A stretch of 48,924 bases of DNA from Vulcanimicrobiota bacterium (GTDB taxonomy: Bacteria; Vulcanimicrobiota; Vulcanimicrobiia; Vulcanimicrobiales; Vulcanimicrobiaceae), in the NCBI GenBank assembly GCA_019232905.1, contig JAFANA010000003.1:1-48924 (forward strand), in the 5' to 3' direction. How positions within the stretch are numbered: position 1 is the stretch's first letter; every line of letters starts with the position of its first letter. The notes beneath the pieces are model-generated. The model worked only from the letters and a program-made list of their open reading frames with translations, was not told where the DNA came from and did no database searches. Shown piece after piece: positions 16,746-25,942 of the stretch. The translations under genes and the position numbers were made by a program.

Positions 16746-18549
16746 TCCCGGTAACGGTCTGCCGCAGTGCCGACGTACCGTAGTACGGATGGTAGAAGAA
16801 ACTCGCGAATCCATCACGCACGACCAGATTGTCCTGGGCCGCGCCGATGATGTTCGCGGGCAGCCAGGCCGGATTGTTGTTGAATGGAACCGGCTCGTAA
16901 TTGCCAAGATCCTCGGGCAAGACTTTCGTTCCATACACGTCGATCACCGGGTACGGAAAGAATTGCCCGATGTACGAGTTGTAATTCACACTGCCGCCGA
17001 CGAGCGTGCCGTTGAAGTAGAGCGACCGTTCGTAGCGCTCGGGATAGTACTGCGCAAAGCCGGCATAATCGAGATCCGTTCCGAAATAGTGCGGTGTCTC
17101 CCAGATTCCGGGTTGTGGAAGACCGCCCGCCGCATATTGACTGATTGCGCTCGCAGCGCGTCCCGCAGCCCACGATGTCGAATCGCCCGGTATCGGACCG
17201 TTCCACACAACGGAGTTCGCGCTATTGACCGACGCGAGGAAGAACTCCGCGTCATCGCCGGTGACGCCGTCGTACGGATTGTTGACGTTGGAGTATTGAT
17301 GCGTGAATCCGTGAGAAACCATAGTTCCGCCGTGTGACGCCATGTACGTGATTGCATTTGCCACCGTTGGTTCTTGCGACCACGTTAACGTTTGCGCCAC
17401 GCCGCCGTTGTAATATCCGTCCGGGTCGGTGTATTCTCCGATCACGCCGAACGCGAAGGGAACATTTTGGCTGTACAAGTAACGCGCGGCCGCCATGTCC
17501 TGCGAGGGATCGTCGGACGGATTGAGGTCTTCCAGGCGCACCATTGCGCGATGCCGTGTCGCCGTCGCCGGAGCGAGCGCGCTAAATAACAGATCCTCGA
17601 AGACCAGCACGCGATCCGTGACGGTGACATAGTCGAACGGAATCTCGCCGATATAGGTGAGGTTTCCGGATTGAATCGCCCACGGAAACGACGTCGACGG
17701 TGAGGTGCTCGTATCGACTGCGGTAGCAAGCGTCGTCACCGCCGGATACGTTCCACCGAGAATGTACGGATGCAGCACGCCTCCATCGGCGCCTGCCGGA
17801 ATCGTTCGCGTAAGCGTTTGGCTCTTATACGATACTTGCGTAACGTTTCCGGTCGTTCCGCTTGAGTTCGCGAAGTACGAATTGGTAGGATCCCAGCCGT
17901 ATTTTGTCTCGAAGGCCGCGGGACCGACGGTATCGGCGAAATACCAAATGTTGTCGTCGATCCAAATCAGCGGATTCGCCGTTGCAAATGCGTCGGAATA
18001 AAAGGCCGACGGAATCGACGAAGCTGAGCCGTAATAGGTCGAGCCGACGTAGATCGTTGCCGTGTACTGGTTCAGTTGACCGGACGTATAGGATCCAATC
18101 GGTTCCGTCGCAACCGTTCCGAAATGTCCGGCTAAGTTCGCGACCGCCATCGCGTAGAGCTCGCCAAGATATCCCCACGTTCCAGCGGTGTCGAAGAGCA
18201 CGAGCGTTGAAGCAGTGCCTAAGCTCGCCATTGGTCTGGTTTTTCCGATTAAGTGCGTCCGGTACATGCGTCCGGCGGGTGCCATGCCTACAAACGCGGC
18301 GTTGCGCACGCGGCCCGCTTTGCGCTCCCGATCGGCACCGCGCTGCACCGTTGCCCGCTGCATCAGCGTGGGCGAAACGACGCCGTCGGCGGGAATCATC
18401 TCGGGATGATGCTCGCGCACCGGCGACTTCGCCGGGTTACTGACCGGCGGCGTTGTTCCGTTTTGGCCATTGCAGTTTGTCAATAGCGCAATGACCGTGC
18501 ATAAAGCGCCGAACCGAACGATTGAGAAGCGAGAACGAGAATCGGCCAT
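16702..18549 (-). CDS. DUF2334 polysaccharide-deacetylase-like lipoprotein
   Basis: 615 residues. N-terminal lipoprotein signal with lipobox LLTNC (Cys26), then a Pro/Ser linker. From about residue 105 to 320 an uncharacterised alpha/beta region (STLVLFDTAGTWGYLGELYA). From about 335 a DUF2334 domain: RHRAMVRLEDLNPSDDPS, VPFAFGVIGEY, MVSHGFTHQYSN, GIWETPHYFGTDLDY and DGFASFFYHPYYG. DUF2334 is related to NodB-type carbohydrate deacetylases and occurs in exopolysaccharide loci; a role in trimming an extracellular polysaccharide is inference. It is divergent from the propeller lipoprotein gene; I see no recognisable RNA element in the 209-bp gap. Confidence 0.85.
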   Translation of the reverse strand: MADSRSRFSIVRFGALCTVIALLTNCNGQNGTTPPVSNPAKSPVREHHPEMIPADGVVSPTLMQRATVQRGADRERKAGRVRNAAFVGMAPAGRMYRTHLIGKTRPMASLGTASTLVLFDTAGTWGYLGELYAMAVANLAGHFGTVATEPIGSYTSGQLNQYTATIYVGSTYYGSASSIPSAFYSDAFATANPLIWIDDNIWYFADTVGPAAFETKYGWDPTNSYFANSSGTTGNVTQVSYKSQTLTRTIPAGADGGVLHPYILGGTYPAVTTLATAVDTSTSPSTSFPWAIQSGNLTYIGEIPFDYVTVTDRVLVFEDLLFSALAPATATRHRAMVRLEDLNPSDDPSQDMAAARYLYSQNVPFAFGVIGEYTDPDGYYNGGVAQTLTWSQEPTVANAITYMASHGGTMVSHGFTHQYSNVNNPYDGVTGDDAEFFLASVNSANSVVWNGPIPGDSTSWAAGRAASAISQYAAGGLPQPGIWETPHYFGTDLDYAGFAQYYPERYERSLYFNGTLVGGSVNYNSYIGQFFPYPVIDVYGTKVLPEDLGNYEPVPFNNNPAWLPANIIGAAQDNLVVRDGFASFFYHPYYGTSALRQTVTGIKALGYTFVAPSSL

Positions 18550-18758
18550 GGTGATTCACCGCGTTCTTACGGGCTGCGTGTAATTTGCAAGAATTTTCGC
18601 ACACAACCCCGCTCGTTACATCACACCGGAATGACGTAGACCAACCGTCCTGCCGCCGTGAGCCGTACGTCTCACACCAAACGGTGGCGTCAGCCGGTCG
18701 CTTCTTTTGCATCGGAGTTCGCATGTGATTTCATCTAGAAACAGCGGAGGACTCGGGA

Positions 18759-20189
18759 ATGCGTTACTCGTTCGCAGTTCTTTTCATATCCTCGACGATT
18801 CTCGTTGCATGCGGTGGAGGGAACGTCGTTTCTCCAGCAGTCAACGACCGCCCATTGTCCGCGACGGACGCGGTGAGCGTCGCTTCCGGTTCGAGCGCGC
18901 TAAAATTTTTTAGCGTGGGCACGAACGCGCAGCGCGACGCGTACGGATTTGATATCGTTGCGCACACCGACGGCAACATCTACTACTCAACTCTTGGCCC
19001 ACTGCTGTGCAACCCGGGCGGTGTTTGCACTGCGAAACCCGGCAACGCGGGACGGCTCGATCCTGCCACTGGCGCATTTACCGAACTTCCCCTCACAGGC
19101 GCGCCCTTTGGCTTAACGTTTACGCCGGACGGCGCATTGTGGGCAGCAGAACTCTGGAGCGGACGTCTCGCACGCATCTTGCCGTTTACCTCAACAGGCG
19201 CGAAAGAAATCGTGTTGCCGCCCGCTCCGAGCGGCACTCCCGGTCCGCGAGCGCTTACGTATGGTCCCGACGGACACGTGTGGTTCACGGACTTCAATGC
19301 TCGACGCATCGGCAAACTCAATGCATCCGGCCCATACACAAGTTCAGCAGTGACGACGTACCCGGTGCCGAACGGCCCTCCGGGAACAATCGGCATCAAG
19401 CCGCGCCCGTTCGGCATCACGACAGGCAGCGACGGCAACATCTGGTTTACCGATCGCATCAACGGCGTGGTGTACAGAAGCACGACCGGCGGGATAATGA
19501 CGCCGTTCATTACGCCCGAGACCAAGGCGCTCGGAGGAAACGACACGTCGACGCCGTCGTACCTCGCACGCGGCTCCGACAATTTGTTATATCTAACGCA
19601 AACCGGCTCGAGCACCGGCAATCATGGGTTTTTCGACCGCCTCACGACCGCGGGTGCCTTCACACAACTTCCGCTAGCCCCGGGCGGATTGCCGTATCTC
19701 GCGCAAGCCGGCAAAGACCTCGTCGCCTTTACGGACCTCGGCAATAGTGCGATCGGAATCTACAACACTTCAACGCGGAGATTTGTCGAGATTCCAACTA
19801 CGCCGATTCTAAATTCGGGACGTCACTCGCCGAATGGTGTGACCGTCGCATCCGATGGAAGCCTCTGGTTCACGTGTTACGGCCCGGTAACGAGCGGTGC
19901 GCTCTGCGTCGGTCACTTGGTCCTCGGCGCCGTATGGTCGGTGTTTCCGGGTACGAGCATCACAGTGGGACACGGCGCGAATGCGTCGCCACAATTAATC
20001 GGCATCGCGGAAACCGGCAACAGCGGTCCGTTTACCGCAACGTCATCAAAAGCGGCCGTCGCTAAGGTCGCGCCTGTGACCGGCGAAGATCACAATTTCG
20101 TCATCACAGGTGAAGCTCCGGGTAACGCTACCATCACGTTGAAAGACGCGCACGGCCGCGTAGTAGCGCTTCTTATAAAGGTGCAGTAG
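18759..20189 (+). CDS. Virginiamycin B lyase-like beta-propeller lipoprotein
   Basis: 476 residues. Lipobox in MRYSFAVLFISSTILVAC (Cys18). About residues 50-400 hold repeated blades with the family's signature xPDGxxWFTD pattern: TFTPDGALWAAEL, TYGPDGHVWFTDFNARRIGKL, TTGSDGNIWFTDRINGVVYR and TVASDGSLWFTCYGP. The last about 65 residues (IAETGNSGPFTATSSKAA to ATITLKDAHGRV) match the C-terminal domain of the two tandem lipoproteins at 8.7-13.2 kb. GGAGG lies 8 nt upstream of the ATG. True lyase activity on streptogramins is not implied; most such proteins are of unknown function. The 3' end overlaps the APC gene by 17 bp. Confidence 0.87.
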   Translation: MRYSFAVLFISSTILVACGGGNVVSPAVNDRPLSATDAVSVASGSSALKFFSVGTNAQRDAYGFDIVAHTDGNIYYSTLGPLLCNPGGVCTAKPGNAGRLDPATGAFTELPLTGAPFGLTFTPDGALWAAELWSGRLARILPFTSTGAKEIVLPPAPSGTPGPRALTYGPDGHVWFTDFNARRIGKLNASGPYTSSAVTTYPVPNGPPGTIGIKPRPFGITTGSDGNIWFTDRINGVVYRSTTGGIMTPFITPETKALGGNDTSTPSYLARGSDNLLYLTQTGSSTGNHGFFDRLTTAGAFTQLPLAPGGLPYLAQAGKDLVAFTDLGNSAIGIYNTSTRRFVEIPTTPILNSGRHSPNGVTVASDGSLWFTCYGPVTSGALCVGHLVLGAVWSVFPGTSITVGHGANASPQLIGIAETGNSGPFTATSSKAAVAKVAPVTGEDHNFVITGEAPGNATITLKDAHGRVVALLIKVQ

Positions 20190-21594
20190 AAACGCCGACT
20201 TCGCGGCGCCGTCGCCATTCCGCGACGCCGTAAAACGCGGCGCCGACGGCCAGGAGCACCAAGGTCAGTCCGACGATCTTCAAGACGGCGAGCGGTTTAT
20301 TCGGCTCGTCCGCAGCGGGAATCGTCGAGAAGATGATTGCAAAGATCGTCGTCATCAACCCGACAATCGAGGCGGCGACGACCGTTTTGTGCCCGCCCGG
20401 GATCGACACGCCGATGCCCGGCGCGCGCACTTTGATCGCGGACGAGAAGATCAAGAGAAACGGCACCATGGTCACGAGTACCGTCATACTGACCAACACG
20501 TCGTACGCGCCGTGAACGCTCGTGCCCCCTTGTCCAAGGACGACGACGATCGCCGCAAGCACGAACTGCGTCAATAACGACACGACCGGCGAATCGTATT
20601 TCGGATGCATCTTTCCGAATGCACTCGGAAGATACGCATCGATGCCGGCGACGAACGGAAGCCGCGCCACCGAACCGAGCCATGCACCGACGCTTCCCAT
20701 ACAGCTGATCGCGACGAGCACGGCCGCGGCCGGCGTAAGAATCGCCCACCCCGCGCGTGACGCAATGCTTTCGATCGCTTGCACGACGCCGTACTGACTG
20801 TTGACCGCGTCGGCGTTTACCGCCACGAGCACCGCGATCGTGCCGAGAATGTAGATGCCGCCGATGAGCGGTGCGCCGATGGCAATGCCGAGAGGAATCG
20901 TACGTCGCGGGTTTTTGATCTCCCCGGCAATGAGCGAGATCGACTCCGGGCCGGTCCACGCAAACGCGATCGTCGACCAAAAAATCAAATCTTTCACGCT
21001 GACGGTCGGGCGAATGGTGTGCACGTTGATCGGCGTCGCAGCACCGAATCGATGCCATGCGTAGATGCCGACGCCGATGAGCAACAACGTCACGGTCCAG
21101 CGCGCCACGGCACCGACATTGTTCAACCACTTTTCGACGTCCAGCCCGAAAATATTGAGCACCGTCCCGATCGCAAGGCCGCCGATCGAACAGAGCATGA
21201 AAAATGACGCCGACGTTCGTAACGCATCACCGCCCGGCGAAACATAGAGTGCGTTACCGATCATGAAGTACAACAGCGCGGGGAAATACGGCAGATTCGT
21301 CGTCCAGTATGACCACCCGGTCATGAATCCGCTGAATGGTCCGAACGCGTGCTTGGCCCACACGTAGAGACCGCCTTCTTCAGGATAAACGGAATTCAAA
21401 TAGATGACGGCGATCGCGAGCGGGACGAACATCGCGAAACAGCCGATGACCCAGACGGAGAGGGAACTTGCGCCGGCAGCTGCAGCAGTCGCAACCCATT
21501 GGAGATTCGAGCCCGTAATGACGAAGAACAGCACGACGTCGAGCAGTCCGAGACTGCGTTTAAGGTGCACCGTTTCATTCGGCGACTCTGCCAT
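20173..21594 (-). CDS. APC family amino acid permease
   Basis: 473 residues with about 12 hydrophobic helices. The first helix carries VVLFFVITGSNLQW. YPEEGGLYVWAKHAFGPFSGFMTGW is the conserved APC block after helix 2, and FAWTGPESISLIAGEIKNPRRTIPLGI is the family's helix 6 signature. Inner-membrane secondary uptake or exchange of an amino acid or amine is expected; the glutamate:GABA antiporter subgroup is one possibility. The start ATG lies 4 nt after a 10-bp hairpin and has no visible Shine-Dalgarno, which is odd. The C terminus overlaps the convergent propeller gene. Confidence 0.9.
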   Translation of the reverse strand: MAESPNETVHLKRSLGLLDVVLFFVITGSNLQWVATAAAAGASSLSVWVIGCFAMFVPLAIAVIYLNSVYPEEGGLYVWAKHAFGPFSGFMTGWSYWTTNLPYFPALLYFMIGNALYVSPGGDALRTSASFFMLCSIGGLAIGTVLNIFGLDVEKWLNNVGAVARWTVTLLLIGVGIYAWHRFGAATPINVHTIRPTVSVKDLIFWSTIAFAWTGPESISLIAGEIKNPRRTIPLGIAIGAPLIGGIYILGTIAVLVAVNADAVNSQYGVVQAIESIASRAGWAILTPAAAVLVAISCMGSVGAWLGSVARLPFVAGIDAYLPSAFGKMHPKYDSPVVSLLTQFVLAAIVVVLGQGGTSVHGAYDVLVSMTVLVTMVPFLLIFSSAIKVRAPGIGVSIPGGHKTVVAASIVGLMTTIFAIIFSTIPAADEPNKPLAVLKIVGLTLVLLAVGAAFYGVAEWRRRREVGVSTAPL

Positions 21595-21598
21595 GTAA

Positions 21599-21622
21599 AG
21601 GGGCGGGTTCTCACCCGCCCCT
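21599..21622. terminator. GC-rich hairpin between two minus-strand genes
   Basis: Perfect 10-bp stem AGGGGCGGGT / ACCCGCCCCT with a TCTC (GAGA on minus) loop. On the minus strand it is followed by only TTTAC and then the ATG of the APC permease. It lies 22 bp past the stop of the small secreted-protein gene, so it could end that transcript weakly, or occlude translation of the permease. Confidence 0.5.
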
Positions 21623-21644
21623 CGATTATCCGTTTAGCCTTACG

Positions 21645-22115
21645 TTATTCGATGATGGTCGCGTAGAAGTTGCCGCCGGCCCAGTAGCCGTATGCGACGA
21701 TCTGGCGCCCCACCGCGACCTTACCGGTTTGTTCGCGGTTCAGCGCGGGCTGGTCGTTGATGACGACCGTTTGCGTGGCTTGCTGCACGCTTACCAAGTG
21801 CCCTTTCACCGCAGTGATTGTGCCGGCGACGCGTGCGCGATGCGGTCCAACCGCATAGCTCGGGCAGTGTCCGTTCGGCGTCCACGTCCCGTTCGACCAG
21901 TCACCGCAGATTGGATCGCCGTATTGATTGTTCGGCCCCACGGCCGCAGAGTCGTCGAGATCCGCGTTCGGATCCTTATCGACCGTCGTCGTCGTTGTCG
22001 TCGTCGTTTGCTGCGTCGTGGTTCCTTGCGTGTCTTGATTCTGCGTTTGCGCGATCGCGATCGCACTGGTGGACAGGGCGAGCAGCGCCGCAAGCGCGAG
22101 GCTAAGATGTTTCAT
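21645..22115 (-). CDS. Small secreted protein with Thr-rich linker and DUF5666-like end
   Basis: 156 residues. The signal peptide MKHLSLALAALLALSTSA ends near AIAQ. It is followed by a Gln/Thr linker with eight consecutive Thr (encoded by an ACG/ACN microsatellite near 21980-22020) and an acidic stretch (DPNADLDD). The C-terminal about 60 residues (RARVAGTITAVKGHLVSVQQ, then VAVGRQIVAYGYWAGG) resemble the OB-like beta domain often annotated DUF5666. ATG 22115 is chosen because it starts the signal peptide; the open frame further upstream is shadow of purN-side sequence. Function unknown. Confidence 0.72.
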   Translation of the reverse strand: MKHLSLALAALLALSTSAIAIAQTQNQDTQGTTTQQTTTTTTTTVDKDPNADLDDSAAVGPNNQYGDPICGDWSNGTWTPNGHCPSYAVGPHRARVAGTITAVKGHLVSVQQATQTVVINDQPALNREQTGKVAVGRQIVAYGYWAGGNFYATIIE

Positions 22116-22144
22116 GCTTCGACTGATACCCGCGCACGGGCAAG

Positions 22145-23266
22145 TTATCGCTCGTAGAGCCACCTGCGAACAGCTGCTCGCACCACTTCGTGCTCGATAG
22201 GGTGCAACCGCTCGAGCGCTGCGCGTTCATCTTCCCCCTTGCTTACGCGCATCGGACGTCGCGCAAAAACAGGCCCACGGTCGGTTTCGACCGTTACACC
22301 GTGCATTGTTGCACCAACCCAGTGACTACCGGCCGTGAGTGCATCGCGCACAGCTCGCGCGCCGCGAAATGCCGGGATCTCGGCTCCGTCCGGCATACCG
22401 ACGATGTCGCGACTCGAATTGAGCGGCAGAAACGCCGGATGGATGTTCAGCAACTCGGGAAACGCCGTGACAAAATGGCGGTCGAGTACGTGCATCCACC
22501 CGAGCAATAGCACGAGTTCGGGTTCGAACACCGACACGCGCGAAAGTAACGCCCCATCATAGTCAGCACGCGATTGCTGCGTGCGATCCCAGACGATGGC
22601 TTCAGTAGCGATGCCCGCGCGCTTCGCGCGCTCCAGCGCAAAGGCGTCGGCGCGATTGCTGACGACCGCCGTGAGATTCAGTGGAAGTCCTGCGCGCGCG
22701 TCATCGATCACGGCTTGCGCGTTCGTTCCGCTTCCCGAAGCGAGAATCACCGTTCGCGGCGGCCGTCCGATGAACTGCAGCGCATCAAATTCTTCCGCGA
22801 CGTGCGCACCGCTGTGCCGCTGATAGTATGCGCGCAATCGTTCCGCACCGACCGCGCCGATCACGGCTCGCGCATATCCGCGCGCGCGCAATTCGCATAA
22901 CGCAAGCACCAGCAAGGCAGGTCCGATCGGGCTTCCTCGTTCTTCTTTTGCAACGCCGAACGGACCGAAGATACCGCTGCCCTCTTCTGCGGCTAAACCG
23001 CGAAGCCACGCAAAACGTAACCCTTGCGGATCGAACGTCGCAAACCCCACCGGCCGGCCTTCGCGCGTTGCGACGACGTTCCATCCCGCATTCGCCTCGC
23101 TGCTCCACGTACCGTGAAACTCTTCATCGATCCATGCGAGCACGCGGTCCGGCGCGCCATGATGGATCTCGATCGCAAAGCCGGCCGCCTCTACTGTGCG
23201 CCGCTCTTGCGCGGCGCGTTGCGCGTCGAACTGTTCGTCAAGATCGACGACGAGATTAGCTAACAC
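22145..23266 (-). CDS. purN: GNAT acetyltransferase - phosphoribosylglycinamide formyltransferase fusion
   Basis: 373 residues. Residues about 175-373 are PurN, which formylates GAR with 10-formyl-THF in purine synthesis: TVILASGSGTNAQAVIDD (phosphate loop), VVSNRADAFALERA, ELVLLLGWMHVL, catalytic LLNIHPAFLP (Asn274, His276), and VETDRGPVFARR with Asp329. An insertion relative to E. coli PurN (RDIVGMPDGAEIPA) follows the active-site loop. Residues 1-160 form a GNAT-like domain: NVVATREGRPVGFATFDP, GIFGPFGVAKEERGSPIG, ELRARGYARAVIGAVGAERLRAYYQR. GTG 23266 is chosen because it lies 8 bp after the purM stop. Why an acyltransferase is fused here is unclear. Confidence 0.88.
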   Translation of the reverse strand: MLANLVVDLDEQFDAQRAAQERRTVEAAGFAIEIHHGAPDRVLAWIDEEFHGTWSSEANAGWNVVATREGRPVGFATFDPQGLRFAWLRGLAAEEGSGIFGPFGVAKEERGSPIGPALLVLALCELRARGYARAVIGAVGAERLRAYYQRHSGAHVAEEFDALQFIGRPPRTVILASGSGTNAQAVIDDARAGLPLNLTAVVSNRADAFALERAKRAGIATEAIVWDRTQQSRADYDGALLSRVSVFEPELVLLLGWMHVLDRHFVTAFPELLNIHPAFLPLNSSRDIVGMPDGAEIPAFRGARAVRDALTAGSHWVGATMHGVTVETDRGPVFARRPMRVSKGEDERAALERLHPIEHEVVRAAVRRWLYER

Positions 23267-23274
23267 GTTGCGGC

Positions 23275-24309
23275 TTACGCGCGCGCGGGATGCACGACGA
23301 CTTGTGGCTCGTCGCCGCGACGCGAAACAATCGATCCAATGATACGCGCACCGGGCGCCGCATCGACAGCTTTTTCCGCATCCGCGGCCGGTACGACCAG
23401 CGTATATCCGATGCCCATGTTCAACGTGCGGTACGCTTCCTCGTCGCGCAACGAGCCGCGGCGCACCAGCTCCGCCATAATCGGCGGCACCGTCCAACGC
23501 GATTGCTCGAACACCGCCTTCATGTCCGACGGCAGCGTGCGCGGAACGTTTTCAAGCAGCCCGCCGCCGGTAATATGCGACATCGTCTTCACGTGCGCGA
23601 CACGCTGAATGGCCCGCACCGCTTCGTAGTACGACGGATGTTCCGCAAGCAGCGCATCGGCGTACGTCGTGCCGTCGAACGGCTTGTTCCATTCGTCACG
23701 TGAAATGAGCGCGCGCGCGAGCGAGTAGCCGTTCGTGTGCAACCCGACGGCCGGCAATCCGATAATGGCATCGCCCGCTGCAACCGTCTCCGGTTTCGGC
23801 ACGTCGTTCACATCGACGATGCCGACGATCGTACCCGCAAGATCGAAATGTCCCGGCGCGTAGAGTCCGGGCATTTCCGCCGTTTCACCCCCGAGCAACG
23901 CGCAGTTGTGCGCGCGGCATGCGTTTGCGCAACCCTCGACGACGGCCGCTGCAACCTCGGGATCCAATTTGCCGACCGCAAAATAATCGAGGAAAAACAT
24001 CGGCGTCGCATTCACGACCAGAATGTCATTAACGCAATGATTGACGAGATCGCGTCCAACGCCGTCGTACCGATGCAGCTCTGCCGCAATCAGGATTTTT
24101 GTTCCGACACCGTCCGCGGATGCGACCAGCGCGCGATCTCCGCCGCCGGGAAGACGAAAGACGCCCCCGAAACCACCGATCGCGTCAAGCTGATCGGGGT
24201 GCCGCCACGCGCCAAGCACCGATTTATACCGCGCGACCGCCTCGTTTCCGGCCGCAATGTCAACACCGGCGCGGGCATACGCGTCCGGATTCCGACTTTC
24301 GTCGCTCAC
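23275..24309 (-). CDS. purM: Phosphoribosylformylglycinamidine cyclo-ligase
   Basis: 344 residues, the normal length. Closes the imidazole ring, FGAM + ATP to AIR, step 5 of purine synthesis, in the cytoplasm. Signature blocks: DAYARAGVDIAAGNEAV at the N terminus, VASADGVGTKILIA, HCVNDILVVNATPMFFLDY, ALLGGETAEMPGLY, GLPAVGLHTNGYSLAR, MSHITGGGLLENVPR and NMGIGYTLVV. GTG 24309 is chosen because the family begins at this point; 39 further codons upstream in frame look non-coding. It precedes the GNAT-purN fusion by 8 bp, an operon in pathway context. It is divergent from pepA. Confidence 0.95.
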   Translation of the reverse strand: MSDESRNPDAYARAGVDIAAGNEAVARYKSVLGAWRHPDQLDAIGGFGGVFRLPGGGDRALVASADGVGTKILIAAELHRYDGVGRDLVNHCVNDILVVNATPMFFLDYFAVGKLDPEVAAAVVEGCANACRAHNCALLGGETAEMPGLYAPGHFDLAGTIVGIVDVNDVPKPETVAAGDAIIGLPAVGLHTNGYSLARALISRDEWNKPFDGTTYADALLAEHPSYYEAVRAIQRVAHVKTMSHITGGGLLENVPRTLPSDMKAVFEQSRWTVPPIMAELVRRGSLRDEEAYRTLNMGIGYTLVVPAADAEKAVDAAPGARIIGSIVSRRGDEPQVVVHPARA

Positions 24310-24407
24310 AGGGACGCCCCCGAAGGGCCAACGGAGCGCGACAGACGAACGTATGGATTGAATCTCGTCATTTAGGCGCAGTAGTTCACCCTCTTGAAAG
24401 GTAGCCC

Positions 24408-25931
24408 ATGCAAGTCCGTATCGCACACGATGCGCCGGCCACTGTGCGCACCGGCGCGCTAGTCGTTCCGGTATTCTCCGGTGCCGAACTCAGCGGCCCC
24501 GCGAAAGCCGTCGACGCAGCGCTCAACGGTGCAATCGCCGACGTTCTTTCGTCGGGTGAAATGAAAGGCAAACTCGCCGAAGTCGCCTACGTGCACGCGA
24601 AAGATCAACCATTCCACCGCGTGCTCGTTGTCGGGTTAGGCGAAGCCGATAAGTTCGAACCGTACATGCTCGCGCGTTATGCGGGAACCGCCGTTCGCTA
24701 CCTCGGACGCCGCAAGATTACCGAGATCGCAATCGCACTGCCGGAACAAGCGAAGAGCGATGCAACGCTCGCTGCGTCGTTTGTTGCCGAAGGCGCAATA
24801 TCGGGATCGTTCGACACGACGATCTACCAAGATGACGCGGACAAACGCAATACGGTCGAAACGGTGACGATTCTCGGCGGCGACGCCGATGCAAAGGCGT
24901 TGGAAGCGGGCTGCACGCGCGGCACCATTCTGGGCGAAGCAGTAAACTTTGCTCGCCGCCTCGCGGTCACGCCCGCAAACGACATGACGCCGACGATTCT
25001 CGCCGATGAAGCGACGAAAGCCGCGAAAGAGAGCGGGCTCGAAATCGAAGTATTCGACGAGGCGCGCGCGCGCAACGAAGGCATGGGCTCGTTCCTTTCG
25101 GTCGCGCAGGGCAGCGCGCAGCCCCCGAAGTTCATCGTCATGCGCTATACCGGCGATCCCGGCAGCAAAGAGCTTCTCGCGCTCGTCGGCAAAGGCATTA
25201 CGTTTGATACCGGCGGTATTTCACTGAAGCCGCCGGAGCGTATGGAAGAAATGAAGTACGACATGTCAGGCGGCGCCGGCGTCATTGCAGCCATGCGCGC
25301 GATCGGCAAACTCAAGCCGAAGATCAACGTCGTCGGTCTCGTCCCCGCAACCGAAAACATGCCGGGTGGAAAAGCGACGAAGCCGGGCGACATCGTCAAA
25401 GCGATGAACGGTAAAACGATCGAAGTAATCAACACCGATGCCGAAGGCCGCTTGATCCTCGCCGACGCGCTGTGCTACGCGAACAAACTCGGCGCAACGA
25501 AGATGATCGATTGCGCTACGTTAACCGGCGCGGCCGTGATCGCGCTCGGTCACGCTGCAAGCGCCACGGTCACGAACGACGAGAACTTCGTGCAGCAATT
25601 CCTCAACGTCGCGAAATCGACGGGCGAACGGTACTGGCAGATGCCGTTGTACGACGATTACACGACCGCGATGAAGAGCGACATCGCCGATCTCAAGAAC
25701 ACCGGCGGACGCGCCGCGGGCACGCTCACGGCAAGCGCCTTCCTCAAATCGTTCGTCGCGGAAACGCCGTGGATTCACCTCGACATCGCGGGCACCGCGT
25801 ATCTCGACAATGACTTCGCCTGGCAAGCCAAGGGCCCGACGGGCACACCGGTCCGCGCCCTTGTCTCGTACGTAGAAACGCTCGCAGGCTCCCCGGTCGT
25901 CCACGCCAACGGCGCAAAGGCCGCCGTTTAA
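24408..25931 (+). CDS. pepA: Leucyl aminopeptidase (M17)
   Basis: 507 residues. Cytosolic hexameric two-metal aminopeptidase removing N-terminal residues from peptides. The N-terminal alpha/beta domain (about 1-180) contains VPVFSGAELSGPAKAVDAAL and VLVVGLGEADKF. The catalytic domain holds ARRLAVTPANDMTPTILADE, LVGKGITFDTGGISLKP (Lys and Asp ligands), MKYDMSGGAGVIAAM and the diagnostic NTDAEGRLILADALCYA. It carries a fair AAAGG site 8 nt before the ATG. A clean intrinsic terminator follows directly. It is divergent from purM with a 98-bp gap that must hold both promoters. Confidence 0.96.
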   Translation: MQVRIAHDAPATVRTGALVVPVFSGAELSGPAKAVDAALNGAIADVLSSGEMKGKLAEVAYVHAKDQPFHRVLVVGLGEADKFEPYMLARYAGTAVRYLGRRKITEIAIALPEQAKSDATLAASFVAEGAISGSFDTTIYQDDADKRNTVETVTILGGDADAKALEAGCTRGTILGEAVNFARRLAVTPANDMTPTILADEATKAAKESGLEIEVFDEARARNEGMGSFLSVAQGSAQPPKFIVMRYTGDPGSKELLALVGKGITFDTGGISLKPPERMEEMKYDMSGGAGVIAAMRAIGKLKPKINVVGLVPATENMPGGKATKPGDIVKAMNGKTIEVINTDAEGRLILADALCYANKLGATKMIDCATLTGAAVIALGHAASATVTNDENFVQQFLNVAKSTGERYWQMPLYDDYTTAMKSDIADLKNTGGRAAGTLTASAFLKSFVAETPWIHLDIAGTAYLDNDFAWQAKGPTGTPVRALVSYVETLAGSPVVHANGAKAAV

Positions 25932-25942
25932 CACGCGCGTAG

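Noticed and set aside
18550-18758. Possible c-di-GMP (GEMM) or other riboswitch before the propeller lipoprotein
   Set aside because: Some GC-rich complementary stretches exist, but the conserved GEMM core could not be placed. The gap more simply holds divergent promoters and a GGAGG ribosome site.
21979-22025. Short trinucleotide repeat as a possible CRISPR or phase-variable repeat
   Set aside because: It encodes the poly-Thr linker in frame and has no spacers; a length change by three bases would not shift the frame.
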